64,000 bases of DNA from positions 620,001 to 684,000 of the forward strand of contig NZ_CP113517.1 in assembly GCF_024360925.2 (NCBI RefSeq). Reading direction: 5' to 3'. Positions 24,072 through 34,534 of this stretch are shown one piece after another (within the stretch, counting starts at the first letter, position 1; each line of letters begins with the position of its first letter). The DNA comes from Methylomonas rapida (GTDB taxonomy: Bacteria > Pseudomonadota > Gammaproteobacteria > Methylococcales > Methylomonadaceae). Under the pieces are notes generated by a model. It had not been told where the DNA came from and did not search any database. It saw nothing but the letters and a program-made list of their open reading frames with translations. A program made the translations under genes and the position numbers.

Positions 24072-25663
24072 TAGTCATCCCGTGTCCAAGAAAACAGCAG
24101 TTTCAGGTTTTGCCAGCGTTGTGCCCAATCGAAAATGGAAAACTCGCGGAAGGCTTGCAGCGCTTGCTGATTGCGCCGGCCGCGCTGAAGCATCGAGTCT
24201 TCGTCGTAGATAAAATCGAGAAAACCCTTGAAATTTTCATAGCCTGATGCGCTGTAAGGGAACCAGTTGGGTTCTTTGGGCAAGCGGCTGCGATTGGTCA
24301 GGCCCGATACCGGGTAGCTGAAGTTCAGCAAGCCTTCGGCGCCGTGATAACGGCCAAAACCGCTTTGCTTGACGCCGCCGAACGGCAGGCCGGAATGGCC
24401 CACGTTTTTCAATACGTCGTTGATCGCCCAGTTGCCAACATCTAGTTGTCCAGCAAGGCGCTCGGCTTTGATTATATCCTGGCTCCAGATGCTGGCGTTT
24501 AGGCCCAGATCGCTGTCGTTGGCAAGCGCGATGGCGTCGGCTTCGTCGCTGAACGTCATGACCGGCAGCAACGGACCGAAGGTTTCTTCGCGCATGACCT
24601 TCATGCCGTGGTGCACGTCCCAAAGCACCACGGGCTGCACGACATTGCCGTCGCGCAGCAGCGGGCCGGAGGCCTTGGCGCCCTGGGCGATGGCGTCCTC
24701 GTAATGGGTCTGGACGATGTCGATTTGCCGGGCGGACGTCATCACTCCCACATCGCCGTGCGGGTCATGGCCGACCTTGAGCTTGGACAGGCCCTTCAGC
24801 AGCATGGCCAGGAGTTCCGCAAAACAGGCTTGTTGCACGTACAGACGTTCGACCGAGACGCAGACCTGGCCGCTATTGCAAAACGCGCCGTACAGCGCGG
24901 CAGCGCTGGCGCGCTTGAGGTTGGCGTCGGCCAGTACCAGCATGGCGTCCTTGCCGCCCAGCTCCAGCATGACCGGAATCGGATGCCGGGCGGCGCGTTG
25001 CATGACCGCCCGGCCGGTCTGCAGGCCGCCGGTGAAAAACACCAGATCGGGGCGGGCGTCTATCAGTTCCGCCCCGGTTTCGCCGGTGCCGATGACCCAT
25101 TGCACCAACCCGTCCGGCAAGTCCAGCTTGGCGAACAAATCGACGATCAACTGACCGACCGGCAAGCAGAGTTCGGAGGGTTTCAGGATCACCGCATTGC
25201 CGGCCAGCAAGGCGGTCAGCAGCGGAGCGACGCTCAGGTGGAAGGGATAATTCCATGGCGAGATCACCGCAACCACGCCGTAAGGGCGGCGTTCGATGCG
25301 GGCGGTGGCGGCCGGAAACGCGAACGGCGAGGTGGACACGGCGCGCGCGCGTAGAATTCGCGGCGCCCGCTTTTGATAATACGCCAGCAAATCCAGCACC
25401 GGATAAATTTCCCCCAGCAAGGCCTCGGTGCGAACCTTGCCGGTGCTGAGACGGATGGTTTCGCAGAGATTGTCCAGGTTATCTAGCAGTTGTTTTTTCA
25501 AGGGCAACAGGCGTTTGACCCGTTCCGTGACCGGCAGCTCGCGCCAAAGCAGGGCGGCGCGGCGGGATTTTGTCAGCTGTTGCTGAATGAGCGCCGGCTC
25601 GCTGACTGGAAAATGTCCCAGCAAGCGGCCATCCAGCGGGGAGACGGCTGCCATCGTCGTCAT
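24071..25663 (-). CDS. ald: C30 carotenoid aldehyde dehydrogenase
   Basis: 530 aa. NAD(P)-dependent aldehyde dehydrogenase fold: SPWNYPFHL, VIGTGETGAELI, LELGGKDAML (catalytic Glu) and NSGQVCVSVERLYV (nucleophilic Cys), then EETFGPLLPV and the end PFGGVKQSGFGRYHG. Lying between two carotenoid desaturase-type genes, it should oxidise diapolycopene aldehyde to the carboxylic acid. The start at 25663 (2 bases after the crtN stop) is preferred; in-frame codons upstream lie inside crtN. Confidence 0.9.
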   Translation of the reverse strand: MTTMAAVSPLDGRLLGHFPVSEPALIQQQLTKSRRAALLWRELPVTERVKRLLPLKKQLLDNLDNLCETIRLSTGKVRTEALLGEIYPVLDLLAYYQKRAPRILRARAVSTSPFAFPAATARIERRPYGVVAVISPWNYPFHLSVAPLLTALLAGNAVILKPSELCLPVGQLIVDLFAKLDLPDGLVQWVIGTGETGAELIDARPDLVFFTGGLQTGRAVMQRAARHPIPVMLELGGKDAMLVLADANLKRASAAALYGAFCNSGQVCVSVERLYVQQACFAELLAMLLKGLSKLKVGHDPHGDVGVMTSARQIDIVQTHYEDAIAQGAKASGPLLRDGNVVQPVVLWDVHHGMKVMREETFGPLLPVMTFSDEADAIALANDSDLGLNASIWSQDIIKAERLAGQLDVGNWAINDVLKNVGHSGLPFGGVKQSGFGRYHGAEGLLNFSYPVSGLTNRSRLPKEPNWFPYSASGYENFKGFLDFIYDEDSMLQRGRRNQQALQAFREFSIFDWAQRWQNLKLLFSWTRDD

Positions 25664-25665
25664 AC

Positions 25666-27201
25666 TCAGGCTTTGGCTTTTTTCAGCCAGGTGCTGTGTG
25701 CTATGTCCTTGAACCGCACCCGGTGTTTCTGGGAAATCAGTTTGGCCGAAATCCGCGCCGATTCGTAGATGGTCGGTAAACCGCTGCCGGGATGGGTGCC
25801 GCCGCCGACCAGATAACAATTGGCCAGTTCTTCGAAACGGTTGTGCGGCCGCCAGTACAGCATCTGGCTGAACTTATGCGACAGGCTGAAGGTGGCGCCC
25901 TTGTAAACGTGCTCGTCCGTTTCCCAGGTTTGCGGCGTGATGATTTTTTCGCATTCGATATGGGCTCTGATGTCAATCAAGCCCAGCCGCGCGCCCAGCG
26001 TGTCCAGCACCTGTTCGCGCACGTTTTGGCAATGGGCCTGCCAGTCCAGGCCGCTGTCGTTGTTGGGCATCGGCACCAGCACGTACAGTGCCGATTTGCC
26101 GGCTGGCGCCAGGCTGTCGTCGCTGGCGCTGGCGTTCTGCACGTAAAACGAAAAATCGTCCGTCAGGGTTTTGTTGTCGAAGATGTTGCGGATATTGGTG
26201 GTGTAATCCTTGGCAAACACGATGGTATGGTGCGGCAGATCGTACATCCTGTCCAAACCCAGATACAGCATGAAGGTCGAGCAGGAATATTCGCGCCGTT
26301 TCAGGTTTTCTGGGGTGTATTTTTTCAAGACGCCCGGTTTGACCAGATGCGTCATTGCGTGGGCGAAATCCGCGTTGATGATGACTTCGTCGCCGCGCAG
26401 CTCCGCGCCATGTTGTAATTTGACGCCCTTGGCGACGCCGTTTTCGATGATCAACGACTCGATTTCGCTGTTCAAGTGAATTTCGCCGCCGTTTTCCGCG
26501 ATCACTTGCGCCATGGCCGCCGCGATGCGGTTCAGGCCGCCCTTGACGTGATAAATACCGTATTCGTGCTCCAGATAGGGCAGCATCGTAAACAGTGCCG
26601 GGCATTCCCACGGCGACATGCCCAGATACTTGGACTGAAAGCAAAAGGCCAGGCGCATTTTTTCCTGGTTGAAATACTGGCCGAGATTATTGAACACGCT
26701 TTTCGGAAAAGCCAGCCACGGCAGGGCCTTGATCAAGTCCAGCGACAAAAAGGATTTCAGGCTGGAATAATCGCGGGTGATGCAGGGATACAGCGCGTTG
26801 AAGCGTTTGCGTTCCTGCGCCATGAACTGTTCGTAGCCGTCCGTGCCTTCGTCGAATACCCGTTGCAATTCGGCGCGCATGTTCTCGCGGTCGGAATAGA
26901 CGAAGATGTCGCGGTCGTCGTACAGCAGGCGGTACATCGGGCTTAGCGGCAGGAATTCCAGATAATCCTCGCTACGGCGCTCGCACAGTTCGAACATTTC
27001 GTCCAGCACGCCTTTCATCAACAAGAATGTCGGACCGGTATCGAAGGTAAAGCCGTTCATGTTGATCGGGCGGTTGCGGCCGCCGATTTCTGCATGTTTG
27101 TCGAAAATCGATACCTTGAAGCCGCGCTGGCTCAGCAACATGCCGGCGCAAAGTCCGCCGGGACCCGCGCCGACGATGATGATGTGTTTGGTGTTGGCCA
27201 T
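25666..27201 (-). CDS. crtN: 4,4'-Diapophytoene desaturase, CrtN type
   Basis: 511 aa. Rossmann FAD motif GAGPGGLCAGMLL at about residues 10-22, FDTGPTFLLMKGVLDEMF, and the C-terminal flavin motif NCYLVGGGTHPGSGLP. Desaturates diapophytoene to diapolycopene, the coloured C30 backbone of pink-orange methanotrophs. First gene of a three-gene operon; upstream squalene/diapophytoene-forming genes are not in the window. A very close likeness to the Methylomonas 16a protein is from memory. Confidence 0.9.
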   Translation of the reverse strand: MANTKHIIIVGAGPGGLCAGMLLSQRGFKVSIFDKHAEIGGRNRPINMNGFTFDTGPTFLLMKGVLDEMFELCERRSEDYLEFLPLSPMYRLLYDDRDIFVYSDRENMRAELQRVFDEGTDGYEQFMAQERKRFNALYPCITRDYSSLKSFLSLDLIKALPWLAFPKSVFNNLGQYFNQEKMRLAFCFQSKYLGMSPWECPALFTMLPYLEHEYGIYHVKGGLNRIAAAMAQVIAENGGEIHLNSEIESLIIENGVAKGVKLQHGAELRGDEVIINADFAHAMTHLVKPGVLKKYTPENLKRREYSCSTFMLYLGLDRMYDLPHHTIVFAKDYTTNIRNIFDNKTLTDDFSFYVQNASASDDSLAPAGKSALYVLVPMPNNDSGLDWQAHCQNVREQVLDTLGARLGLIDIRAHIECEKIITPQTWETDEHVYKGATFSLSHKFSQMLYWRPHNRFEELANCYLVGGGTHPGSGLPTIYESARISAKLISQKHRVRFKDIAHSTWLKKAKA

Positions 27202-27329
27202 GATGATCCGTTGATGCGTTGTCGCCAGGATGATGGTGAAAAATCGCTTAATTTACCAGCAAAACTCAAAAGCTCCAGCGGCTTTGCGAAACGGTGGAAA
27301 AAAGCCTAGCCCGGCGGCTGCTTCCGTGG

Positions 27330-28319
27330 TCATAACCAGCCCGCGCGTTTCAGGCGCCAATAGAGTATAAAGCTACAGAGCAATACACCACCGACGACCA
27401 GCGGGTAGCTGTATTCCCAGTCCAATTCCGGCATGTTCCTGAAGTTCATGCCGTACCAACTGAAGATCATGGTGGGAACCGTCAGAATTGCGCCCCATCC
27501 GGCCAGGCGTTTGACGACTTCGTTTTGCCGGACGGTTTCGAAGGTCAAATGCACTTGCATCGCCGCGATCAACATTTCCAACATGCCTTCGATGGCACGG
27601 TCGATGCGGCTGATATGGTCGGCGATGTCGCGGAAATAAATGCGCACGTCCTTGGGGATGTTGATGTCGTGCGAATGCATCAGCACGTTGCAAATGTCGA
27701 TGACCGGCATGATGATGCCTTGCATTTGGATCAGTTCGCGTTTCAGTTGATAAAGCCCTTCCAGGGTTTTCCGGCTGGGGTGGTTGGTGAAGATGGCCGA
27801 TTCCAGCGCGTCGAAGCGTGCCTGCAGACCATCCAGCACCGGCATGTAATTGTCGACGATATGGTCCATCACCGCGTATAGCGCAAAGCCGGGGCCTTTG
27901 GCCAGTTGGTGGGGCAAGGCTTCGCAGCGGGCGCGAACTTTGCTATGGCTTAATGAGGCGCCGTGCCGCACTGTGATCAAAAAACGGTTGCCGACGAAAA
28001 AATGGGTTTCGCCAAATTCAATACGATCATTTTGTAAAACGGCGGTATGCAGCACCAAAAACAGCGAGTCGCCGTATTCCTCGATCTTGGGGCGTTGATG
28101 CGCTCGGTGGGCGTCTTCCACGGCCAGTTCATGCAGACCAAACACGTTTTTGACTTTTGCCAGCAGCTCGGAATCGGGTTCATGCAAACCCAACCAGACG
28201 AAATGATCGGGCTGATTGATGGCTTCGTTGATGTGTTCGACGTCTACCTCGCCGATATGCAGGCCGTTTCTATAGGTCGCGCCTTGGATGATCATCGGGT
28301 TGTCGCTTGGGCTTGGCAA
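27330..28319 (-). CDS. corA: CorA-family magnesium transporter
   Basis: 329 aa. The signature YGMNF precedes the second of two C-terminal membrane helices (first at about 275-295, second at about 305-325), with a large cytoplasmic N-terminal domain, as in CorA pentameric Mg2+ (or Co2+/Ni2+) channels. The TTG at 28319 has AGGAG 6 bases upstream; an ATG 8 codons later is an alternative start. Divergent from smc. Confidence 0.9.
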   Translation of the reverse strand: MPSPSDNPMIIQGATYRNGLHIGEVDVEHINEAINQPDHFVWLGLHEPDSELLAKVKNVFGLHELAVEDAHRAHQRPKIEEYGDSLFLVLHTAVLQNDRIEFGETHFFVGNRFLITVRHGASLSHSKVRARCEALPHQLAKGPGFALYAVMDHIVDNYMPVLDGLQARFDALESAIFTNHPSRKTLEGLYQLKRELIQMQGIIMPVIDICNVLMHSHDINIPKDVRIYFRDIADHISRIDRAIEGMLEMLIAAMQVHLTFETVRQNEVVKRLAGWGAILTVPTMIFSWYGMNFRNMPELDWEYSYPLVVGGVLLCSFILYWRLKRAGWL

Positions 28320-28451
28320 GGCTTGCTCCTGAATCTGGGCGGCAGGCTAATGGCCGGCGCGCCGGGTAAAATCAAAATCCATTCGAATCTAAACGGCATT
28401 TCGTCGATAATAACCGGTTTTATCAATAGTCACCGAGCGCATTCAGCCTGC

Positions 28452-31400
28452 ATGAAGCTGGAAAAAATCAAACTTTCGGGTTTCAAATCTTTCGTCGATC
28501 CTACCACGATACCGATCAACGGCAATCTGACCGCGATCGTCGGGCCGAATGGCTGCGGCAAATCCAACATCATCGATGCGGTGCGCTGGGTGATGGGCGA
28601 GAGTTCGGCCAAGCATCTGCGCGGGGGCAACATGGCCGATGTGATTTTCAATGGTTCGTCGGGACGCAAACCGGTCAGCATGGCTTCGGTGGAACTGGTG
28701 TTCGACAACAGCGAAGGCAAGGCCGGAGGCGAGTACGCCAAATACGCGACGATTTCGATCAAGCGCCAGGTCAGCCGCGACGGCCAATCGCTGTTCATGC
28801 TGAATGGTTCCAAATGCCGGCGCAAGGACATTACCGATTTGTTTCTGGGAACGGGGCTGGGTTCGCGCAGTTATGCGATCATCGAGCAGGGCACGATTTC
28901 ACGCATGGTGGAAGCCAAGCCCGAAGATTTGCGCGTGCATATCGAGGAAGCCGCCGGTATTTCCAAATACAAGGAGCGCCGCTCGGAAACCGAAACCCGC
29001 ATGCGCCACACCCGCGAGAATCTGGAGCGCTTGGATGATTTGCGCGACGAGGTGGAAAAACAGCTGAAAAACCTGGCCAAACAGGCCGAAAAAGCCGAGA
29101 AATACACGGAACTGAAAAAACAGGAACGCCAATACAAGCAGGAATTGCTGGCGATGCGCTGGCAGAGCTTTCAGCAACACGCCCAACAATTGGAAGACAA
29201 ACTGCAAGCCATCGCCGAAGAACATAACCGTTTGTTCGTGTTGTTGCGCGATACCGAAAAAGCCATGGAGCTGAAGCGCGGCGAACAGAAGGCGCAGCAG
29301 CAACATCTGGATGCCACCCAAGCCGAGTATTATGCGGTGGTCGGCGAGGTCAGTCGCCTGGAGCAGGCCATCAGACACAGCGAAAAAAGCCATGAAGAAA
29401 CGCTGATCGAAATCAATCGCCTGAAACAACAGGCCGAGCAAGCGCAAGCCGAATGCGAACTGGACAGGCAGCAATTGGAAGAGATTCGGCAGACTTTGAT
29501 GGAGGCCGAGGAAACCTTGCAGGTGGCGAAGGCTCGCGAAGAAGACTTGTTGGACATGCAACAAGATGCGCAGTTGCAAAAGCAGCACTGGCAGCAGCAA
29601 TGGGAAGCTTTTCTAGCGGAGAATGCCGGTTATCGCGAGCAGGCCGAAGTGCAGCGGGCCAAGTTGATCCAGTTAGACAATCAAAATCGCCAACTGCAAG
29701 CGCGTTTGGACAAGTTGCAGAGCGAGCGCGGCGGTCTGGTCGATACCCAGTTGCAATTCGAATTGGAGTCGTTGGAAACCAGCATCGAGCTGATCGAAAC
29801 CGAGCGCGAGCAGTTGCAACACCAGTTGAATGAGGTCTTGCGGCGCATTGCGCAATTGCGGCCCGAGATCAAACAGCTGCAGGACCAGTTGCACGATCAG
29901 CGGGCCGCCTTGCAAAAGGTCAACGGTAAGATCAGTTCGCTGGAATTGTTGCAGCAGCACGCGATGGGCAAGGACAAGAAGGAGTTGGCCGCCTGGCTGG
30001 AGCAGGTCGGTTTGGAACAACAGCCGCGGCTGGCCGAGTTTCTGGAAGCGGAAGAGGGCTGGGAAACCGCGGTCGAAACCGTATTGGGCAGCTATCTGGA
30101 GGCGATTTGCGTCGACAGCGCCGACGGTATCTTGAGCGAGTTGCAGGAACTCGGCAAGCAATCCTTGATCGTGTTCGAGACGCGCCCTGCCGAGACCGGC
30201 GCGGATTTCGACGCTGCGACATTGGCCAGCAAACTGCGCAGCCGGTGGAATTTGTCGAGTTTGCTGGATGGCATTTATTGCGCCGACTCGATGCAGCAGG
30301 CGCGAAACATGAACTTGCTGGCGCATGAGTCGATGGTGTTGGCGGATGGTACTTGGCTGGGCCAGGATTGGATCAAGATCAGCCGCGGCAGTGATAGCAA
30401 GGCCGGGGTATTGCATCGCGAGAAAGAGTTGCGAGAATTGAGGCAGCGCCAGGGCGAATTGCAGATGACGATTGCCGAAGCCGAGCAGCGGCTGGAAGAC
30501 AGCGAAATCGAATTGAAAGCCGCCGAAAGCAATCGCGAGCATTATCAACAACGGGAAAAAGCCCTCAGCGCGGAATATTCGGCCAAAAGCGCGGAGTTCA
30601 GCGCGCAGTCCGCCCGTCACGAGCAGCAAAGGCGCCGGCTCGAGCAGCTCGATCATGAGATCGCGGAAATCAGCGAGCATTTGGCGGAAAATGCCGAAAG
30701 CATCTCGGAAGCCGAACTGATCAAACAGGACGCGGAATCCGCCTTGGGCGAACTGGGCGACAAGAAATTGCAACTGGAACAGCTGAGCCAGCAAATCCTG
30801 GCCCAGCAGCAAGACACCGACGCCTCGGTGGACGAAGCGCGCCGGCATTTGCAGCGTTTGCATGCGCAGATCGAATCCTTGAAGACCTCGGAAGGGCTGA
30901 CTGCCAAGCAGATCGAGCGCTTGCAATTGCAACATCAACAATCGGCCGATCGTATTGCAGAGCTGGAAAATAAATTAGAATTTACCTTGTCGCCGCTGGA
31001 CGACGAGAAAATGCTGCTGGAACAATTGCTGGAGAAAAAACGGCAGATCGAGGCCGGTCTGGCGGCCGAACGGCAGGCACAGCAGGCCAGCGAGCAAAGC
31101 GTCGGCGAATTGGCCGAGTTGTATGCCAAAACCCAGCGCGATCTGGAACGGCAAAAAGAGGCGCTGGATACGGTCCGCTTCGAGCAGCAGGACAGCCGGG
31201 TGCGTCAGCAAACCGTCGCCGAACAACTCAGTGAAGTGGATGCCGACCCTGCGGCCATATTAGAGAATCTGACGGCGGAGGCGAGCGAGTCGCTGTGGAA
31301 GCGCCGGGTCGATGATCTGGCGGATCAGATCGAAAAACTGGGCTCTATCAATCTGACGGCGATCGAGGAGTACAAGACTCAGTCCGAGCGCATGAAGTTC

Positions 31401-31952
31401 TTGAACGAACAGCACGACGATCTGATGGAGGCGCTGACCAGCCTGGATCAGGCCATCAGCAAGATCGACCGGGAAAGCCGGCAGCGTTTTCGCGAGACGT
31501 TTGACAAGATCAACAGTGGCTTGCAGGAAAAGTTTCCAAGGCTGTTCGGCGGTGGTCAGGCTTATCTGGAGCTAACCGAACAAGATGTGCTGGAGGCGGG
31601 TGTCAACATCATCGCCCGCCCGCCCGGCAAGCGCAACAGTTCTATCCATTTGCTGTCCGGTGGCGAAAAGGCTTTGACGGCGGTGGCCTTGGTCTTTTCG
31701 ATCTTCGAACTGAACCCGGCGCCGTTCTGTTTGCTGGACGAGGTAGACGCGCCGTTGGATGACGCCAACGTGGTGCGTTTTTCCAAGATGGTGGAGGACA
31801 TGTCGGAGACGGTGCAGTTTTTATATATTTCGCATAACAAAGTCACAATGGAAATTGCAAAACATTTGGCAGGTGTTACCATGAAGGAGCCTGGTGTGTC
31901 CAGAATGGTGGCGGTTGATATTGACGAAGCAGTGAGCATGGCGGAAAGCTAA
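28452..31952 (+). CDS. smc: Chromosome condensation protein SMC
   Basis: 1166 aa. Walker A GPNGCGKSN (about residues 32-40), long coiled coils (about 170-500 and 670-1000) around a hinge (about 500-660), signature LSGGEKALTAVALVFSIF and Walker B FCLLDEVDAPLDD near the C-terminus. Works with ScpA/ScpB in chromosome segregation. The ATG at 28452 starts MKLEKIKLSGFKSF, the family's N-terminus; the frame is open further upstream but shows no homology. Overlaps zipA by TAATG. Confidence 0.95.
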   Translation: MKLEKIKLSGFKSFVDPTTIPINGNLTAIVGPNGCGKSNIIDAVRWVMGESSAKHLRGGNMADVIFNGSSGRKPVSMASVELVFDNSEGKAGGEYAKYATISIKRQVSRDGQSLFMLNGSKCRRKDITDLFLGTGLGSRSYAIIEQGTISRMVEAKPEDLRVHIEEAAGISKYKERRSETETRMRHTRENLERLDDLRDEVEKQLKNLAKQAEKAEKYTELKKQERQYKQELLAMRWQSFQQHAQQLEDKLQAIAEEHNRLFVLLRDTEKAMELKRGEQKAQQQHLDATQAEYYAVVGEVSRLEQAIRHSEKSHEETLIEINRLKQQAEQAQAECELDRQQLEEIRQTLMEAEETLQVAKAREEDLLDMQQDAQLQKQHWQQQWEAFLAENAGYREQAEVQRAKLIQLDNQNRQLQARLDKLQSERGGLVDTQLQFELESLETSIELIETEREQLQHQLNEVLRRIAQLRPEIKQLQDQLHDQRAALQKVNGKISSLELLQQHAMGKDKKELAAWLEQVGLEQQPRLAEFLEAEEGWETAVETVLGSYLEAICVDSADGILSELQELGKQSLIVFETRPAETGADFDAATLASKLRSRWNLSSLLDGIYCADSMQQARNMNLLAHESMVLADGTWLGQDWIKISRGSDSKAGVLHREKELRELRQRQGELQMTIAEAEQRLEDSEIELKAAESNREHYQQREKALSAEYSAKSAEFSAQSARHEQQRRRLEQLDHEIAEISEHLAENAESISEAELIKQDAESALGELGDKKLQLEQLSQQILAQQQDTDASVDEARRHLQRLHAQIESLKTSEGLTAKQIERLQLQHQQSADRIAELENKLEFTLSPLDDEKMLLEQLLEKKRQIEAGLAAERQAQQASEQSVGELAELYAKTQRDLERQKEALDTVRFEQQDSRVRQQTVAEQLSEVDADPAAILENLTAEASESLWKRRVDDLADQIEKLGSINLTAIEEYKTQSERMKFLNEQHDDLMEALTSLDQAISKIDRESRQRFRETFDKINSGLQEKFPRLFGGGQAYLELTEQDVLEAGVNIIARPPGKRNSSIHLLSGGEKALTAVALVFSIFELNPAPFCLLDEVDAPLDDANVVRFSKMVEDMSETVQFLYISHNKVTMEIAKHLAGVTMKEPGVSRMVAVDIDEAVSMAES

Positions 31953-32656
31953 TGGATAAAGAATTATTGAGAGTCGTGATTATTTTGATCGGCATGCTGG
32001 TGATGATCGGCATGTTGCTGTGGCATTTCTTCAAATCGCTACGTGAGCGCCGCGAGGCCGACGATTATTTCGACGATTCCGAATACGACATTGGCGACGA
32101 GGAATTCCAGGTCGACGAGGATGAGGACGAATTGGACCTGTTTCCAACCGAAAGCGTAGTCGATGGCGATGGATTACTGGACGAAGAAGAAATCAAGCCG
32201 ACCCCGAAGGAGCCGCCAAAAGCCGCGGCAGCGCCGAAACCTTCACCCAACAAGACGGCCTTGCCGGGCCTGATCGAGTTCAGCATCGTCGCCCGCGCCG
32301 ATGAAGGCTTCAATGGCGAGGATTTATTCGAGGCCTTCGAACGCGTTGGTCTGATCTATGGCAGTGTCAAGGTGTTTGAGCGTATCGACAAGAATCGCCT
32401 GGTCGATTTCGCCGTGGCCAGCATGATCGATCCGGGTACCTTCCCGGATACGCATCTGGACGAGTTCTATTGCCCCGGCATCGTGTTCTACATGCAGCCG
32501 CGCGAGGTGGATAATCCGTTGGCGGTGTTCGATGATTTCATGGAAACCATCGATACCTTGGCCATCGAATTGGACGGCGTGGTCTGGGACAATCAACGCC
32601 AACCCCTGACGGCCGAAACCATCGCGCAATTCAGGCAAATGCTGGCGGCTCGGTAA
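31952..32656 (+). CDS. zipA: Cell division protein ZipA
   Basis: 234 aa, shorter than E. coli ZipA. N-terminal membrane anchor (about residues 6-27), acidic then Pro/Ala-rich linker (about 40-105), and the C-terminal FtsZ-binding domain (LPGLIEFSIVARAD to the end). Anchors FtsZ to the membrane. smc-zipA is a common gene pair in Gammaproteobacteria. A rho-independent terminator follows. Confidence 0.92.
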   Translation: MDKELLRVVIILIGMLVMIGMLLWHFFKSLRERREADDYFDDSEYDIGDEEFQVDEDEDELDLFPTESVVDGDGLLDEEEIKPTPKEPPKAAAAPKPSPNKTALPGLIEFSIVARADEGFNGEDLFEAFERVGLIYGSVKVFERIDKNRLVDFAVASMIDPGTFPDTHLDEFYCPGIVFYMQPREVDNPLAVFDDFMETIDTLAIELDGVVWDNQRQPLTAETIAQFRQMLAAR

Positions 32657-32678
32657 CTGCAATCAACTCAAATTTTGC

Positions 32679-32699
32679 GAGAGCGGGGCGCTCTCTTTT
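32679..32699 (+). terminator. Rho-independent terminator after zipA
   Basis: GAGAGCG-GGG-CGCTCTC forms a 7-bp GC-rich stem directly followed by TTTT. It lies 23 bases past the zipA stop and separates smc-zipA from lepA. Confidence 0.8.
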
Positions 32700-32723
32700 C
32701 AAGTCAACATTAGTAGTCAATAA

Positions 32724-34523
32724 GTGGATCAAAAACATATTAGAAATTTCTCCATCATCGCTCATATCGATCATGGTAAGTCGACATTGGCGGATCGTTT
32801 CATTCAAATTTGCGGGGGCTTGAGCGACAGGGAAATGGAAGCCCAGGTGCTCGATTCGATGGATCTGGAACGCGAACGCGGCATCACCATCAAGGCGCAA
32901 AGCGTCACGCTGGATTACAAGGCTCAGGACGGCCAGATCTATCAACTGAATTTCATTGACACTCCCGGTCACGTGGACTTTTCCTATGAAGTCTCGCGTT
33001 CTTTGGCGGCTTGCGAAGGTGCCTTGCTGGTGGTCGACGCCGCGCAAGGTGTGGAAGCGCAGAGCGTCGCCAACTGCTATACCGCCATCGAACAAGGCCT
33101 GGAAGTCATGCCGGTTTTGAACAAGATCGATTTGCCGTCCGCGGAGCCGGAGCGGGTGATGGCCGAGATCGAGGATGTGATCGGCATTCCGGCGGATGAC
33201 GCCTGCCAGATCAGCGCCAAGACAGGCTTGAATGTCGAAGCGGTACTGGAACAACTGGTGCAGAAGATTCCGTCGCCGAGTGGCAATGAAGAGGGTCCGC
33301 TGCAGGCCTTGATCATAGACTCCTGGTTTGACAATTATTTGGGCGTGGTGTCCTTGGTGCGCATCGTCAACGGCACGTTGAAGCGCAAGCAAAAGATCAC
33401 CGTGATGTCGACCGGCAAGTCCTATTTGGCGGAAAAGCTGGGCGTTTTTACCCCCAAACAATTGGAAAAACAGCAGCTGAATACCGGCGAAGTGGGTTTC
33501 ATCGTGGCCGGCATCAAGGATATTTTTGGCGCGCCGGTGGGCGATACCATCACCGCGACCGACAATCCGGCCAGCGGCGCGTTGCCCGGTTTCGAAAAAG
33601 TACAGCCGCGCGTGTTCGCGGGGCTTTATCCCGTCAGTTCCGACGATTTCGGCGCGATGCGCGAAGCCCTGGACAAATTGCGCTTGAACGATTCGGCCTT
33701 GAATTACGAACCGGAAACCTCGCAGGCCTTGGGCTTTGGTTTCCGCTGCGGCTTTTTGGGCATGCTGCACATGGAAATCGTGCAGGAGCGTCTGGAGCGC
33801 GAATATAACATTGATCTGATCACCACTGCACCGACCGTGATCTACGAGGTGGAAACCCATAACGGCGAAGTGCTGATGGTGGATAACCCGGCCAAATTGC
33901 CGGAACCTGGCACGATCACCGAAGTTCGCGAACCCATCATCCTGGCCAATATACTGGTGCCGCAAACCTATTTGGGTAATGTGATCAACCTGTGCGTGGA
34001 AAAACGCGGCGTGCAGAAGAACATGCATTATGTCGGCGCGCAGGTGTCCTTGAATTACGAACTGCCGCTCAGCGAGGTGGTGCTGGATTTCTTCGATAGA
34101 TTGAAATCGGTCAGCCGCGGTTATGCCTCGTTCGATTACGAGTTCTTGCGTTTCGATCCGGCGCCGCTGGTCAAGCTGGATGTGTTGATCAATGGCGACA
34201 AAGTCGATGCCTTGTCCATCATCGTGCATCGCGACCAGAGTCAAAACCGCGGCCGCGATCTGGTCGAGAAAATGAAAGACCTGATTCCGCGGCAGATGTA
34301 CGAAGTGGCGATTCAGGCGGCCATTGGTTCCAAGATCATCGCGAGGTCCACGGTCAAGGCCATGCGCAAGAACGTGACGGCCAAATGCTACGGCGGCGAC
34401 ATCACTCGCAAGAAAAAACTGTTGGAAAAACAAAAGGCGGGTAAGAAACGCATGAAGCAGGTCGGCAGTATCGAGATTCCGCAGGAAGCGTTTCTGGCGG
34501 TGTTGCAAGTCAATAAAGAATAA
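32724..34523 (+). CDS. lepA: Elongation factor 4 (LepA)
   Basis: 599 aa. GTPase with G1 AHIDHGKST near residue 13, [17 protein letters not shown] and NKIDLP, and the EF4-specific C-terminal domain ([17 protein letters not shown]). Back-translocates or remodels stalled ribosomes. GTG start at 32724 with no obvious ribosome-binding site; upstream is the zipA terminator. Followed by lepB as in most Proteobacteria. Confidence 0.95.
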   Translation: MDQKHIRNFSIIAHIDHGKSTLADRFIQICGGLSDREMEAQVLDSMDLERERGITIKAQSVTLDYKAQDGQIYQLNFIDTPGHVDFSYEVSRSLAACEGALLVVDAAQGVEAQSVANCYTAIEQGLEVMPVLNKIDLPSAEPERVMAEIEDVIGIPADDACQISAKTGLNVEAVLEQLVQKIPSPSGNEEGPLQALIIDSWFDNYLGVVSLVRIVNGTLKRKQKITVMSTGKSYLAEKLGVFTPKQLEKQQLNTGEVGFIVAGIKDIFGAPVGDTITATDNPASGALPGFEKVQPRVFAGLYPVSSDDFGAMREALDKLRLNDSALNYEPETSQALGFGFRCGFLGMLHMEIVQERLEREYNIDLITTAPTVIYEVETHNGEVLMVDNPAKLPEPGTITEVREPIILANILVPQTYLGNVINLCVEKRGVQKNMHYVGAQVSLNYELPLSEVVLDFFDRLKSVSRGYASFDYEFLRFDPAPLVKLDVLINGDKVDALSIIVHRDQSQNRGRDLVEKMKDLIPRQMYEVAIQAAIGSKIIARSTVKAMRKNVTAKCYGGDITRKKKLLEKQKAGKKRMKQVGSIEIPQEAFLAVLQVNKE

Positions 34524-34534
34524 CGGCGAAGGCT

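Noticed and set aside
32631-34508. 625-codon open frame opposite lepA
   Set aside because: Shadow of lepA, whose GTPase motifs are unmistakable; long antisense frames are expected in GC-rich genes.
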